64,000 nucleotides of DNA from contig NZ_JAPPRA010000002.1 in the NCBI RefSeq assembly GCF_026672375.1, positions 1 through 64,000 on the forward strand, written 5' to 3'. Of the stretch, positions 8,571-17,373 are shown piece by piece; position 1 is the stretch's first letter; each line of letters begins with the position of its first letter. The stretch is from Caulobacter sp. SL161 (lineage in GTDB: Bacteria; Pseudomonadota; Alphaproteobacteria; Caulobacterales; Caulobacteraceae). Both the position numbers and the translations under genes were made by a program. Below the pieces are notes generated by a model, which was given only the letters and a program-made list of their open reading frames with translations, ran no database searches and was not told the DNA's origin.

Positions 8571-9149
8571 TCAAGAGCGCCGGCCATGCGGCGCCATCGT
8601 CGGATAAAGCGGATCGGGCCAAGCTCCTGGAACGCGCTGACGAACAGTGTGGGCCTCCTTTATACCAAGTCGCCAGGGCTGGATGCTCAGGATGTTGAGG
8701 CGCCGAAACCCCGGTTCAACGGGCTCGGGCGGTGCTGGCCGAGTGCCGTAGTAGATCCAGAGCTTTAGAGCCTCCTCCCCTACCCTGCCAAGCTTGAGCG
8801 CCGACTCGTGCTTCCAGTGGCTATCGACCTCAAAGATGATCGGCTTTTCCACAAAGTCGCCGTCGTTTGCAGTGTCAGGCGTCCAGACGACATCGAATCG
8901 TCCTTCGAACTTGAAGCGCCGGTGGCCGGTGCCGACCTCCATTCTCGAATGATAGCCAAGCCCGAAGCCCAGTTCATGCAGTCGGATCTGCAAAGCCGCG
9001 TGGCGAGCCGCTTTGGTGATACCTGGTCTGAGCGGGGCGGTCAGGGCTTGATCGATCAGGGTGATCAGGGGCTTGGGGAGCCTGAACTGGGCGTCGGCGG
9101 CGGGCCAATAGTTGATAGGGCCGATCCGGCGAGCAAGAGCGTCTGACAT
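8571..9149 (-). CDS. Hypothetical protein, possible nuclease-like fold
   Basis: The 192-residue product begins at the ATG at 9149 (MSDALARRIGPINYW); the longer frame upstream has non-protein-like composition. The central part has the order FEGRFDVVW, then a spacer, then KPIIFEVDSHWKH, which is reminiscent of a PD-(D/E)xK nuclease core (Asp, then E-x-D), but the lysine is not in place, so this is a weak hint. The rest shows no recognisable domain. A 48-residue membrane protein follows in the same direction after 56 bp. No clear ribosome binding site precedes the ATG. Confidence 0.55.
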   Translation of the reverse strand: MSDALARRIGPINYWPAADAQFRLPKPLITLIDQALTAPLRPGITKAARHAALQIRLHELGFGLGYHSRMEVGTGHRRFKFEGRFDVVWTPDTANDGDFVEKPIIFEVDSHWKHESALKLGRVGEEALKLWIYYGTRPAPPEPVEPGFRRLNILSIQPWRLGIKEAHTVRQRVPGAWPDPLYPTMAPHGRRS

Positions 9150-9316
9150 GGCTGGGGGGCCTTTTTTTGGGTGCTGTTGAAGACACCCCTCCCCCGCCCT
9201 CCCTTTTTCTTTCGTTGGAGGCGAGAGTGGCGATACGTCCGTTTTTGACGTATAACTGTGCTGTCGTATTGGCTCGGTTCGAGCCTGGCGCTCATCGCAT
9301 CCGAAAGGCTGTCGGA

Positions 9317-9562
9317 ATGGCCCCTGAAGAGCTTCATCGGCGAGATGCAAGCCGCAACATGGCTCGCTTCTATGCGCTGGCGATTGTCCCTGGCCTCTTT
9401 GGCGAAACCGGACTGTGCCGCACGTGGGGACGGATCGGCGCCAGGGGCGGCCGTTCCATCGTCGAATGGTTTGCAACGCCAGGCGCTGCGCTGGAGCGCC
9501 TGGAGGTTCTGCGCAGGCAAAAGCTTCGTCGCGGCTACCAACCCGTCCCGTCTGCGCCGTGA
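9317..9562 (+). CDS. WGR-domain protein
   Basis: The 81-residue product is essentially one WGR domain: MARFYALAIVPGLFGETGLC, then RTWGRIGARGG, then a helix with ALERLEVLRRQKLRRGYQPV. WGR domains are found in PARPs and in many small plasmid proteins and probably bind nucleic acid. The ATG at 9317 is preceded by AAAGG; an alternative is the ATG at 9359. Its stop overlaps the GTG start of the next gene (GTGA), so the two are probably translated together. Confidence 0.75.
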   Translation: MAPEELHRRDASRNMARFYALAIVPGLFGETGLCRTWGRIGARGGRSIVEWFATPGAALERLEVLRRQKLRRGYQPVPSAP

Positions 9563-9957
9563 ACCTTGGTCACCGGTATGAGACGCGGATAGACGGCCTG
9601 CTTGAACCCTTGCCGCCTGTTGTGTTGGACGCCGCCACCCCGTCGAGTGGGCTGCAGCGCGGAAGATCCCGGCCGATCGATATGGTTCCAGGCTGGGCGG
9701 TGACCAATGTCATCCTCGCCTTGGTCTATCTTCTCGGTTGCTATGGGCTGTTTGTCTTCTGGCCGCCAGCAGGTTGGTTGGCCTTCGCCCTCGCGACCCT
9801 GGTCGAGGGATTTAGGGCGCTTGAGCTTCTTAGGCCGCGGGCGGTTTGGGGAAGTGCGCCCCTTTCTCGGTCAGAACGGGTGGCTGGCGCATTGACGCTT
9901 CTGCCCGGTCCGGCAGTTGCACTTGTCGGCTGTCTCGTTCCTTGGGCGTTAGGCTGA
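9559..9957 (+). CDS. Small integral membrane protein
   Basis: The 132-residue product starts at a GTG that overlaps the stop of the WGR gene. After about 45 hydrophilic residues come hydrophobic segments (NVILALVYLLGCYGLFVFW, then GWLAFALATLVEG, and a final LTLLPGPAVALVGCLVPWAL), so two or three transmembrane helices. No family is recognised. It is the last gene before the origin region. Confidence 0.6.
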   Translation: MNLGHRYETRIDGLLEPLPPVVLDAATPSSGLQRGRSRPIDMVPGWAVTNVILALVYLLGCYGLFVFWPPAGWLAFALATLVEGFRALELLRPRAVWGSAPLSRSERVAGALTLLPGPAVALVGCLVPWALG

Positions 9958-10015
9958 ACTGCAAGGCTTTTTCATCTCCTGGTTTGCCCCTTCTATCCAT
10001 TCAGAATCTTCATGC

Positions 10016-10053
10016 GTTAGAGGGTTAGAGTAGAAAAAGTTAGAAGGTTAAAG
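10016..10053. repeat. GTTAGAG-type heptamer repeats
   Basis: Four copies of a GTTARAG-like heptamer start at 10016, 10024, 10039 and 10047 in an AT-rich patch just left of the iterons. This resembles the repeats of an origin's unwinding region. Confidence 0.55.
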
Positions 10054-10105
10054 GCCGCCAATTCCGCCTAACATCTAGATTCAATTGCCTGAATCTATCC
10101 ACAGC

Positions 10106-10366
10106 GTTCCTGGAGTGTCGGGCTTTCGTTCCTAAAGTGTCGAGGGCGATGTTCCTGGAGTGTCGATAAGCTGTTCCTGAGGTGTCGTGTCGCGTTCCTG
10201 AAGTGTCGAACGATCGGTGAATCCGGTAGAGCGCGCCTTCTAGGATCTGGTGATTGAATCACTTTGTGTCGCCGCCTTAAGAAAAACGTTCAGCCAAGAG
10301 CGGTTTACGAGGCTGGCGGCCATTGCCGCCAAGCCTGCCCTGTGGACCACACGACATTTCAGGAAC
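10106..10366. repeat. Iteron array of the plasmid origin
   Basis: Five direct 15-bp repeats of the form GTTCCTGRAGTGTCG (allowing small changes) start at 10106, 10128, 10151, 10173 and 10194, so at a spacing of 21-23 bp, two helical turns. A sixth copy in inverted orientation lies at 10352-10366. A DnaA-box-like CTATCCACA lies at 10095-10103, immediately left of the array. The array lies downstream of the repA stop codon. It is the probable binding site of RepA and the replication origin. Confidence 0.88.
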
Positions 10367-10420
10367 ACGGAAGATCGGAGCGCCCCCACCGGCGAACATG
10401 CCAATGGGCGCGCTAGAGGG

Positions 10421-11551
10421 TCAGCCGCGCAGCTGGAAGCGGTTCTTCTCGTGGTACCGGCGCACAAATCCGATGAAGGCGCTCTGGTAGCGATCCGGCT
10501 CTCGGTCATCCTGGCCGCGCAACCAGGTCTGGAACTCCCGATGCAGGGAATGGAAATCCCAACCCCTGTAGTGTTCACGCAGGTGCGCTAGCGTTTCATC
10601 GGTCAAGTACCCACGTGGCTCTAGATCCCGCGCCGGCGACTTGGGTGCGGCTGGAGGATCCTTCTTTGCCACCCTGGGCTCCAATGGCGCCTTCGTGACT
10701 GCGGGGGCCTTGTCTGCCGCCTTTCGCCGAATGCGCAGAAGCGGTTCCTTGGAGGTGACCGCAGGCTCGAGCGAAAGGTCATAGCCTGGGATAGCGTTTT
10801 CCCGGACAAGCGCGCTCATCTCGAACTTGAAGCGGCGATACTGGCCTTCAGCACCGGATTTTTCAAAGAGTGTGGGGAGCGCGATGGCAAACCCCTCCTC
10901 CCCTGCCCCGCCGGCGTGCTTGCGTGCGACCTTATAGAGCCAGCGCTCGCGGCCGCCGGTAATGGAGAAGTAGGAGCGGTCGATCGAGAGAACGCCGCCA
11001 GCCATCAAAACACCGTCGTAGAACCAGCTCGACAGGGCGATAGAAATCCCGCGCGAGCGGTTGGTCTTCTCGTCGACCAGCTGGCTCCAGCTATCGAGCC
11101 AGGAGAAGGTGGCCTCGCGGCGTTGGTCGGCGCGAATGTTGGTCTTGACCGTCGTTGACTGAAGGCGGTCGAGCGCTGCGGCTAAAAGCTCGTACGAGCG
11201 TCCTGTGACAGGGCGGCCGATACTTCTGAGGATGTCATAGGGCATGACCTTCAGGACGCGAGGGATCTCATTGACGCGTCGTTCTTTGAGGTCGTTGAGG
11301 ACGCTCGCGCAGTAGATCAGGATGTCGGCGTCCCAGATGGTGGCCATGCCATAGTCAGGGTTGGCCGATACGTGGACCCAGACCTTCCCGTCGGGTGAGG
11401 TGTAATCGATCGGCTTTGTGCGCTTGGTCTTCGAAAGGCTGAAAAAGGGCCTTTCCATCATCTCGCGTTGATCGCGGAGATTCAGATCAGCCAGATAGGG
11501 CAGGAACAGGTCGATCTGCTCGATGGCGGACTTGCCTATGTTGTTAGCCAT
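10421..11551 (-). CDS. repA: Replication initiator protein (RPA/RepA family)
   Basis: The 376-residue product matches the replication initiator protein A family of alphaproteobacterial plasmids: an N-terminal block (IDLFLPYLADLNLRDQREMM, then FFSLSKTKRTKPIDY), a winged-helix part (IWDADILIYCASVLNDLKER), DILRSIGRPVTGRSYELLAA, and a second winged-helix with WFYDGVLMAGGVLSIDRSYF. A Lys/Pro-rich linker at about residues 275-310 leads to a short C-terminal domain. It should bind the iterons 55-315 bp beyond its 3' end and load the replication machinery. The order repA, palindromes, parB, parA on one strand suggests a compact replicon module; repA has its own start region just beside the palindromes. 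Confidence 0.9.
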   Translation of the reverse strand: MANNIGKSAIEQIDLFLPYLADLNLRDQREMMERPFFSLSKTKRTKPIDYTSPDGKVWVHVSANPDYGMATIWDADILIYCASVLNDLKERRVNEIPRVLKVMPYDILRSIGRPVTGRSYELLAAALDRLQSTTVKTNIRADQRREATFSWLDSWSQLVDEKTNRSRGISIALSSWFYDGVLMAGGVLSIDRSYFSITGGRERWLYKVARKHAGGAGEEGFAIALPTLFEKSGAEGQYRRFKFEMSALVRENAIPGYDLSLEPAVTSKEPLLRIRRKAADKAPAVTKAPLEPRVAKKDPPAAPKSPARDLEPRGYLTDETLAHLREHYRGWDFHSLHREFQTWLRGQDDREPDRYQSAFIGFVRRYHEKNRFQLRG

Positions 11552-11595
11552 GATGCTCGACCGTTCCAGACAAGAGCGCGTTCTCTCTACCGTCG

Positions 11596-11761
11596 TAAAA
11601 AGTTTCCCCGGGGAAACTTTTTATCCTCCCTGGTCCGACCGAACCGCCGATCATGGCTCCAGCTAAAAAAGTTTCCCCGGGGAAACTTTCGCGCTCTTCC
11701 CGGCTCGTCCGACCCCGCCGACTCTGACCACGACTAAAAAAGTTTCCCCGGGGAAACTTTT
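11596..11761. repeat. parS: Partition site: three palindromes (parS-like)
   Basis: Three copies of a long perfect palindrome sharing GTTTCCCCGGGGAAAC, flanked by A- and T-runs, lie at 11596-11623 (28 bp), 11668-11689 (22 bp) and 11738-11761 (24 bp). Their centres are 69 and 71 bp apart. They occupy the gap between repA and parB. The core resembles the chromosomal parS consensus GTTTCACGTGAAAC with a changed centre. They are probably the ParB binding sites and may also control repA and parB. Confidence 0.85.
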
Positions 11762-11769
11762 CTCAAGGC

Positions 11770-12882
11770 CTAATCCGCCACGCCGCGCCCTTGGGTCCGC
11801 AGATAGACCAGGGCGCGCTCGACGAGGCTCAAGAGCTCAGCTTCGCTCGCGCCCGACCCAGCATGGATCCGAAGTGTTGCGCCGTTTCTATTGGCGGAAA
11901 GCACCGACAGGGCGCGTCGACCATGCACCGAGTCGGCAGCAAACAGCGACTCTTGGCCCAGGCTTGGGGGTTTTGCGGCCTTAGTGAGCGCGTCTGAAAC
12001 CTCAGCGGCGCTCAATGGCGGGAAACCTTCTGCCAGCCGCGAACGCTGCGCCTGCCTTAGGCGAGCCGCCTCCTTCTGCATCCGCTTAACGGCGGCAGGG
12101 TCGGTTTGCGAAAGCGCCTTAATGCGTTGGGCGAGCGGGTAGCAGGTCTTCAGCTGAATATCGCCGAGGCCAGCGAAGGCCGAAACGGCCCAGTCGGGGA
12201 TTTCCGCGACAGAGATCATCTTCGATAGCCAGCCCTTGGACAGATTGAGCCGCTCTGCCATGCGGACCTGTCGATCGCCGTAGTAGGCTCTTAGAGCGTC
12301 GCGATAATTCCTTGCTCGTTCAAAATCAGAGACGTCTTTGCGCGCCCGGTTTTCAAGATCGGCAAGCCGAAACGCGCTCTCATCGTCGAGCGACTGAACC
12401 TGCGCCAGGAGCTGCAAATCTGGGTAGCTGTTGGCCCGAAGCCAGCTGATCGACCAATGCCGGCGGGTTCCGGCAATTAGCTCATAATCATGCTGCGGAT
12501 CGTCTGACACCCGCCGCACCACTACCGGCACCTTTTGACCGCCTTCGGCCAGGATGGAATCGATCAGATCCCGACAGGCCGCCTCATTCAGACTTTGCTG
12601 GTGCCGGGCATTGCCAGCCCAGATCCGCACACGTGCCGGATCCAGCAGAAGCTGGGTGACCTGTTTGACCTCACCCGCCGCAATCCGCGCCAAGGCAGAC
12701 TCGCGCGCGAGCAATGTCATGCCCGGCGCAGAGCGCGCTGAGGGGAGGGGAGGGGAGGCTGGATCTGGACTGCTCGCACCAGGCGCCTGCGGCGCGGGCG
12801 TTACCGCTTCGGCCGCTGGGGAAGTGGCGTCGGGACCTGCGCCAAGAAGAGAGTTGAGGTAGTCCGACTGACGTTTGGACAT
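11770..12882 (-). CDS. parB: ParB-type partition protein
   Basis: The 370-residue product has the ParB/Spo0J layout. There is a variable Pro/Ala-rich N-terminus (which would contact ParA), the ParB/Srx domain with ELIAGTRRHWSISWLRA (the CTP-binding GERRxRA-like motif appears as AGTRRHWS), and an HTH part (VRMAERLNLSKGWLSKMISV). A C-terminal dimerisation segment follows. The ATG at 12882 is used because GGAG stands eight bases upstream, while the longer frame overlaps parA. It follows parA by 20 bp and lies next to its presumed binding palindromes. The altered CTP-box wording may matter for clamp function. Confidence 0.9.
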   Translation of the reverse strand: MSKRQSDYLNSLLGAGPDATSPAAEAVTPAPQAPGASSPDPASPPLPSARSAPGMTLLARESALARIAAGEVKQVTQLLLDPARVRIWAGNARHQQSLNEAACRDLIDSILAEGGQKVPVVVRRVSDDPQHDYELIAGTRRHWSISWLRANSYPDLQLLAQVQSLDDESAFRLADLENRARKDVSDFERARNYRDALRAYYGDRQVRMAERLNLSKGWLSKMISVAEIPDWAVSAFAGLGDIQLKTCYPLAQRIKALSQTDPAAVKRMQKEAARLRQAQRSRLAEGFPPLSAAEVSDALTKAAKPPSLGQESLFAADSVHGRRALSVLSANRNGATLRIHAGSGASEAELLSLVERALVYLRTQGRGVAD

Positions 12883-12901
12883 CGTGCTTTCTCCAGACGC
12901 C

Positions 12902-14110
12902 TTAGACCGTCTCTGCGGCCAAAGAGACCGCAGGCTGGGCGGCGGGCCGACCCCAGCGACGGCGGATGAGCTGCTCGACCTGGGAGAGCGCTTCATCCAG
13001 GTTGGAGCGGCAGCGTTTGTGCGTCCTTGGCGTCCCGATCGGCTTTTCCAGCTCGTAGACCGTCATCATCCGTAGCGCGGCGTGACTGATTTCCGCGGAC
13101 TCAAGGATGGGAACCGGCAGAAGAGCGGGGCCAAAGGCCTGATCCATGACGCGTTGGACCATGTCCTGGCTGGGGTCATTGGCGTTGAACTTGGAACAGA
13201 TCAGCCGGCAGAAATCGTACTCGACGGTGATGCCCGCAGCGGTGAGCTGACCGATGACCTGGTCCATCATCGACAAGAACTGAACGGTTGAGCAGAAATC
13301 TGGCGTCGTCGCTGCGAGCGGGACCAAGAGCGCATTGGCCGCCTGCATGACCGCAAGCGAGATGGTGCCGAGCGCCGGCGGCGGATCCAGGAGGACCACA
13401 TCGTAATCCTGGGCCAGTTCAAAGAGACCCTCGCGGAGCTTACGGAACCGTGAGGCAAGAACACCGCCTCCACCCGTTCCCGCTGCGGCGAGCTCATACT
13501 CGATGTCGAACATCTGCAGGTTTGAGGGAATAAGATCGACGTTTGGCCACACGGTCTTTTTGACCGCATAGGCCAGATCATCCTGGGTGGGCTCGATCGA
13601 CAGATAGGGATAGAGCGTTTCGTCGCGTCGAATGGCGAAGTGAGGATTGAACCCAAAGAGCGTCGTGGTGGTCGCCTGACTATCGCAATCAACGACGAGC
13701 ACACGATACCCAGCGACGGCCAGATAGTGGGCAAGGTGCGTCGTAACGGTCGACTTCCCAACACCACCCTTGAAGTTCTGCACCGTGATTATCGACGGGA
13801 GATCGTTGGGCCCGCGCCGCGGAGAGGCGCCGAGGACCTGTCGCATATTCAGAAGGGCTGGGATGTCGTAGCCGATCCGCCGACCGCTCCCGGATTCAGG
13901 CGGGGAGGGGAGGCGTCCATCCTGCTCGGCCATCCGGATTCGATTTGACGAGCAGCCCAGTAGCTCAGCAGCTTCTGCGATACCAATGCGGACCTCCAAG
14001 CTCTTAGTCTGTCCGGGCAAGAACGCTGTGCGGCGAAGCCGCTCAACCATCTGCTCGCCTGCGACGGCTAATTGGCCAATCCGATCCGCTTCCGTCACGA
14101 TCGAACTCAT
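12902..14110 (-). CDS. parA: ParA-type partition ATPase
   Basis: The 402-residue product has a deviant Walker A motif KGGVGKS (residues 114-120), then VVDCDSQATTTTLFG and a Walker B-like YDVVLLDPPPALG. The first 95 residues contain a MerR-like HTH (VRIGIAEAAELLGCSSNRIR, then GYDIPALLNMRQV), so it is a type Ia ParA that can bind its own promoter. Length and layout fit plasmid P1 or pTAR-type ParA proteins. parB follows after 20 bp in the same operon. A dyad at 14152-14178 is a suitable operator for autoregulation. Confidence 0.93.
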   Translation of the reverse strand: MSSIVTEADRIGQLAVAGEQMVERLRRTAFLPGQTKSLEVRIGIAEAAELLGCSSNRIRMAEQDGRLPSPPESGSGRRIGYDIPALLNMRQVLGASPRRGPNDLPSIITVQNFKGGVGKSTVTTHLAHYLAVAGYRVLVVDCDSQATTTTLFGFNPHFAIRRDETLYPYLSIEPTQDDLAYAVKKTVWPNVDLIPSNLQMFDIEYELAAAGTGGGGVLASRFRKLREGLFELAQDYDVVLLDPPPALGTISLAVMQAANALLVPLAATTPDFCSTVQFLSMMDQVIGQLTAAGITVEYDFCRLICSKFNANDPSQDMVQRVMDQAFGPALLPVPILESAEISHAALRMMTVYELEKPIGTPRTHKRCRSNLDEALSQVEQLIRRRWGRPAAQPAVSLAAETV

Positions 14111-14151
14111 CTCTCACCGCCCTCATTCTGAATCGCTAAGTGGGGTTCGCG

Positions 14152-14178
14152 TGCGCCAGTTTGAATGAAAATGGCGCA
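14152..14178. promoter_or_regulatory. Candidate ParA operator
   Basis: Inverted repeat TGCGCCA / TGGCGCA with a 13-bp AT-rich spacer, 42 bp upstream of the parA start. Type Ia ParA proteins repress their own promoters through such dyads. Confidence 0.5.
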
Positions 14179-14474
14179 AGATAAAGCCAAAAACATTCAT
14201 CTAATGGTATGGTTAACAGTTTCTGAACGGCTCGTTGAGCCTCCACGCCTTGGACTTGATGGGCGCTTCGAATGACGGGCGCGAGAGACGCCATCCTGCG
14301 GGCGGAGCAGGGCTTCTAGAGGGGGGATCGATATGCCGGGCTGAACCAAACCACGCCCAGACCCTAGTTGGGCGACGCCTCAAGGCGTCGCGGGTAGCTC
14401 GATATGCCCAGCATATACGGTTTGATCAGCCTTGATCGTACCGGCCTTTGTCGCGCGTGAGCGGCCCCTGTCCC
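14179..14474. other. Intergenic region with a 9-bp stem
   Basis: About 300 bp with no convincing gene. It includes a strong hairpin at 14372-14391 (GCGACGCCT / AGGCGTCGC, 2-base loop), which may end transcription from the minus-strand secreted-protein genes to the right. Confidence 0.45.
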
Positions 14475-15335
14475 TTATGGACAGCGTTGCGTGTTGCCGG
14501 AGGTTTGGGCGCTTAAGGCTTTAGCGGCGAGATCGAAGAGAGGGTTCCTGGCGTTTCGCCAGGCTTGGTTATAGGCGGCCTGGGAGATGGCGAGCCATCC
14601 GTCGCGACGAGCGATAGCGGGACAGGCGCCGGCCAGAGCAGCTTTGGCGGCAGGGGGGCGGGCTCGGTCTTCTTGAGCGTATACGGAGGCGGAGAGACCC
14701 GAAGGCCAGGAGACCGCCCCAACAGGACCTGAGTAGGCGTTGGCGCTGGCGAGGAGCGGGGAGAACCGCTGCTTTTGAGTAGCGGCGGGGAGGGGGGTCT
14801 TCTGGGTCAACCAGGCCGGACGCGCGATCTCCACCCCATGCAGGAAGGCGGTGTTGACGCCTTGCTGAGGGTTGAGGGGATCAGGCTGGATCAGGTTACC
14901 GACGACCGGGAAGGTGAACTGACTGGCGCACCAGGCCTTAGCCGTCAGCTGCACCGAACATGCCTTGACGTCGGTAGCGCCCGAGCATGCGGCGGTGATC
15001 CACTTGGCGGCCACTTCGGCGCTTGGATTGGCGAGGGTCACCCAACCGCTCAGACCCAGCCGCTGATAGGAGCACTCCTTGACCGGGATCCCCGGATAGA
15101 GGGGGTTGTCGAGGGTGGGTCTAGAGCAGTTAGCGCCTTGCTGGGGATCTTCGAAGTCGCGAGGCTTGGCCATCAGGCCCCTGAGCTGGACCAGAAGATC
15201 TTCATTGATCGCTTCAGTCCTGAGCGCCGGCTCGAGCTTGGCCCGCAGATCGCTCTGGCAATCGGCCGACCAGGCCTGATTGGCCACGGACAAGGCGGCC
15301 AAGGCGATCGTCGAGACGATGGCGGATCTGCTCAT
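14475..15335 (-). CDS. Secreted protein of unknown function
   Basis: The 286-residue product has a clear signal peptide (MSRSAIVSTIALAALSVANQ with AWSA as the likely cleavage site). The mature part has several cysteines (DCQSD, GANCS, KECSY, AACSGA, KACS, WCAS) that could form disulphides in the periplasm. No domain is recognised. It lies 31 bp downstream of the repeat-rich secreted protein gene on the same strand, so the two probably form an operon. The gene pair is divergent from the RHS protein, with which it may work. Confidence 0.75.
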   Translation of the reverse strand: MSRSAIVSTIALAALSVANQAWSADCQSDLRAKLEPALRTEAINEDLLVQLRGLMAKPRDFEDPQQGANCSRPTLDNPLYPGIPVKECSYQRLGLSGWVTLANPSAEVAAKWITAACSGATDVKACSVQLTAKAWCASQFTFPVVGNLIQPDPLNPQQGVNTAFLHGVEIARPAWLTQKTPLPAATQKQRFSPLLASANAYSGPVGAVSWPSGLSASVYAQEDRARPPAAKAALAGACPAIARRDGWLAISQAAYNQAWRNARNPLFDLAAKALSAQTSGNTQRCP

Positions 15336-15366
15336 GGACTGACACTCACAACAGGCAGGGCGGAGG

Positions 15367-17373
15367 CTACTGGGGACCGTAGACGTTGAAGATCTGGTAG
15401 GACTGAGACGTGCCGCCGCGGCTGTCGGAGATGGTGTACCAGACGACGAAGGCCATGTAGTTGCTGCCCGGCGTACCGCTGCTCGACAGGAACGGGGCGT
15501 TGTAGATCAAGGTGTTTCCGCTTCGGCTGATAGAGCCGACGTTGCTGGGGCAGGTGCTGACGCCGTTGATCATGCCATAGGCGCAGTAAGTGCTGTCGAT
15601 CGACTGGATCGTGAGAGTGTTGCCGTCCGGGTCGGTGTCGTTGCTGGTCGGGTCGACATAGGCCGTGGTGGACTGCCAGACCGGATCGGTTGTGCCAGGG
15701 TTAGCGGTAGGCGCAGAATTAGGCGGCGGCGGCGGCGGCGGAGGGTTGACGGTGACGACGACGTAGCTCTGGGCCGTGCCGCCGCGGCCATCGGAGATGG
15801 TGTAGTAGAAGGAGGCGTTGCCGCTCCATCCCACGGGTGGGATGTAAGAGATGTAGTTGTTGGGGTTGGTCCAGGTGCTGCCGTCCGAGGGGGCGGTGAC
15901 GCTGACCAGGGTCAACGGATCGCCGTCGGGGTCGCTGTCATTGGTCCGCGGGTCGAAGTAGGCGTAGGTCTCACCCGAAGCGTTGACGCTGGCGGCGATG
16001 GTCGCGAAGTCGGGGCTGGCCGAAGGGCTTTGATTGGGCGGCGGCGACACGGTGATGTAGCCGGTGGCGGTGTTGCTTGTGCCGCAAGCGTTGGTGGCGT
16101 TGTAGGTGAAGCTGTCGGAACCAAAGTAGCCTGGGAACGGCGAGTAATACATCGTTGCGCCGATGGGCTCGACGCTACCATGCGAGGTGCCGGTGACGTA
16201 ATTGACGCTGGTGGCGGCGCCGCCGCTCAGGTTTAGCGGTATGACATTGCTGGCGGAGTTATAGGGCACGGTCGCGCTGGATGCGCCCGCGACAGGAACC
16301 GTGCAGCTTTGAATGTTGAAGGTGATGTTGGCGGGAGCCGAAGTGCCGCCGGCGCTGGTGCCGGTGTAGGCGAATGTGTCCGAACCGGTTTGGCCGGGGT
16401 TGGGCGTGTAGGTCAGGGTCGTGCCGCTGAACGAAGCAACACCCTTGGCGGTGTTGGGCCCGTTGGGCAGGCTCATAGAGGTGACGCCGTTGGTGGCGGC
16501 GTAGCCGGCGAGATTGATGCTCGCGGCCTGTCCGGCCGTCGCACTTTGGCCGGTGACGTTGTTGACGACGGGCCTGACGTTGATGGTGGCCGTGGCGGCG
16601 GCGCTGGTGCCGCCGGCGTTGGTGGCGGTGTATTGCAGTTGGGTCTGACCGCTGTAGCCGTTGGCGGGCGTAAAGAGGATCGAGGTTCCGCTAACGCTTG
16701 CGACGCCGGCGCTGGAGGGCGGAGCCGAGGTGATGGCCAGGCTGGTGGGCGTGCCCCCCGAGATGCTGAGGCTGAGCGGATAGCTGGTCCCGCTGCCGGC
16801 GAAGTTGGCGGTGACTGACGTGGTCGAGGCCGAGGTCACAGGCGGTGAAACCGCCGCATTGATTGTGACGGTGATGGAACCGGTGGCGACGCCGCCTTTG
16901 CCGTCGGAGATGGCGTAGGCGAAGGTATCGGTCCCGCTGGCGCCGCTGAGGGCGGTGTAGGTGACGCAGGACGTGGCGGTGCGCAGGCAGTTGGCCGTGA
17001 AGCTCACCGAGCCCTTGCTGGTGTTCCATCCGCTGACATTGGTCAGGAAGAAGGCGTCGCTGTCGGCGTCGGTGTCATTGGTCAGCGGGTTGAAGGCAAC
17101 AGCGTTGCCAGGCGTGACGCTGATCAGCGAGCCAGGCAGACCGTCAGCGTTGGCGACCGGCGCATTGTTCGTAGAAGTGGTGACGACCCGGGTGCGGTTC
17201 TGGGCGTTGTCGTAGGTGTAGGTGGTGGTCGAGCCGGGTCGGGCGACCGTCACCAATCTTCCGTGGACATCGTAGGTATAGTCGGTCTGCACCGACTGGG
17301 CTTGCCCCTCGACTGAGGTCGAAAGCGCGACCAACATAGCGGCAGCACTTGCCGCTCCCCTAAACCGCGCCAT
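15367..17373 (-). CDS. Secreted protein with YD start and Ig/cadherin-like repeats
   Basis: The 668-residue product starts with a signal peptide (AAMLVALSTSVEGQAQS). Next comes one YD/RHS repeat (YTYDVHGRLVTV and YTYDNAQNRTRVV), and then six or seven tandem domains of about 80-90 residues. Each has signature pieces such as NDTDADSDAFFL, GTDTFAYAISDGKGG, GYSGQTQLQYTATN, GSDTFAYTGTSAGG and NDSDPDGDPLTLVS, the pattern of tandem-95/VCBS/cadherin-like folds in large adhesins. Proline-rich linkers (NPPPPPPPPNSAPTANP) separate the last domains. It ends without a sorting or secretion motif that can be named. It lies 89 bp from the divergent RHS gene. An adhesive or surface-scaffold role is likely. 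Confidence 0.82.
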   Translation of the reverse strand: MARFRGAASAAAMLVALSTSVEGQAQSVQTDYTYDVHGRLVTVARPGSTTTYTYDNAQNRTRVVTTSTNNAPVANADGLPGSLISVTPGNAVAFNPLTNDTDADSDAFFLTNVSGWNTSKGSVSFTANCLRTATSCVTYTALSGASGTDTFAYAISDGKGGVATGSITVTINAAVSPPVTSASTTSVTANFAGSGTSYPLSLSISGGTPTSLAITSAPPSSAGVASVSGTSILFTPANGYSGQTQLQYTATNAGGTSAAATATINVRPVVNNVTGQSATAGQAASINLAGYAATNGVTSMSLPNGPNTAKGVASFSGTTLTYTPNPGQTGSDTFAYTGTSAGGTSAPANITFNIQSCTVPVAGASSATVPYNSASNVIPLNLSGGAATSVNYVTGTSHGSVEPIGATMYYSPFPGYFGSDSFTYNATNACGTSNTATGYITVSPPPNQSPSASPDFATIAASVNASGETYAYFDPRTNDSDPDGDPLTLVSVTAPSDGSTWTNPNNYISYIPPVGWSGNASFYYTISDGRGGTAQSYVVVTVNPPPPPPPPNSAPTANPGTTDPVWQSTTAYVDPTSNDTDPDGNTLTIQSIDSTYCAYGMINGVSTCPSNVGSISRSGNTLIYNAPFLSSSGTPGSNYMAFVVWYTISDSRGGTSQSYQIFNVYGPQ

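Noticed and set aside
10106..10208. CRISPR-like reading of the regular repeats near the origin
   Set aside because: Units are 15 bp at 22-bp spacing with 6-8 bp gaps, which fits iterons and not CRISPR repeats with spacers.
14235..14435. 66-codon plus-strand ORF between parA and the secreted-protein genes
   Set aside because: No ribosome binding site, no domain, and Arg/Gln-rich shadow-type composition.
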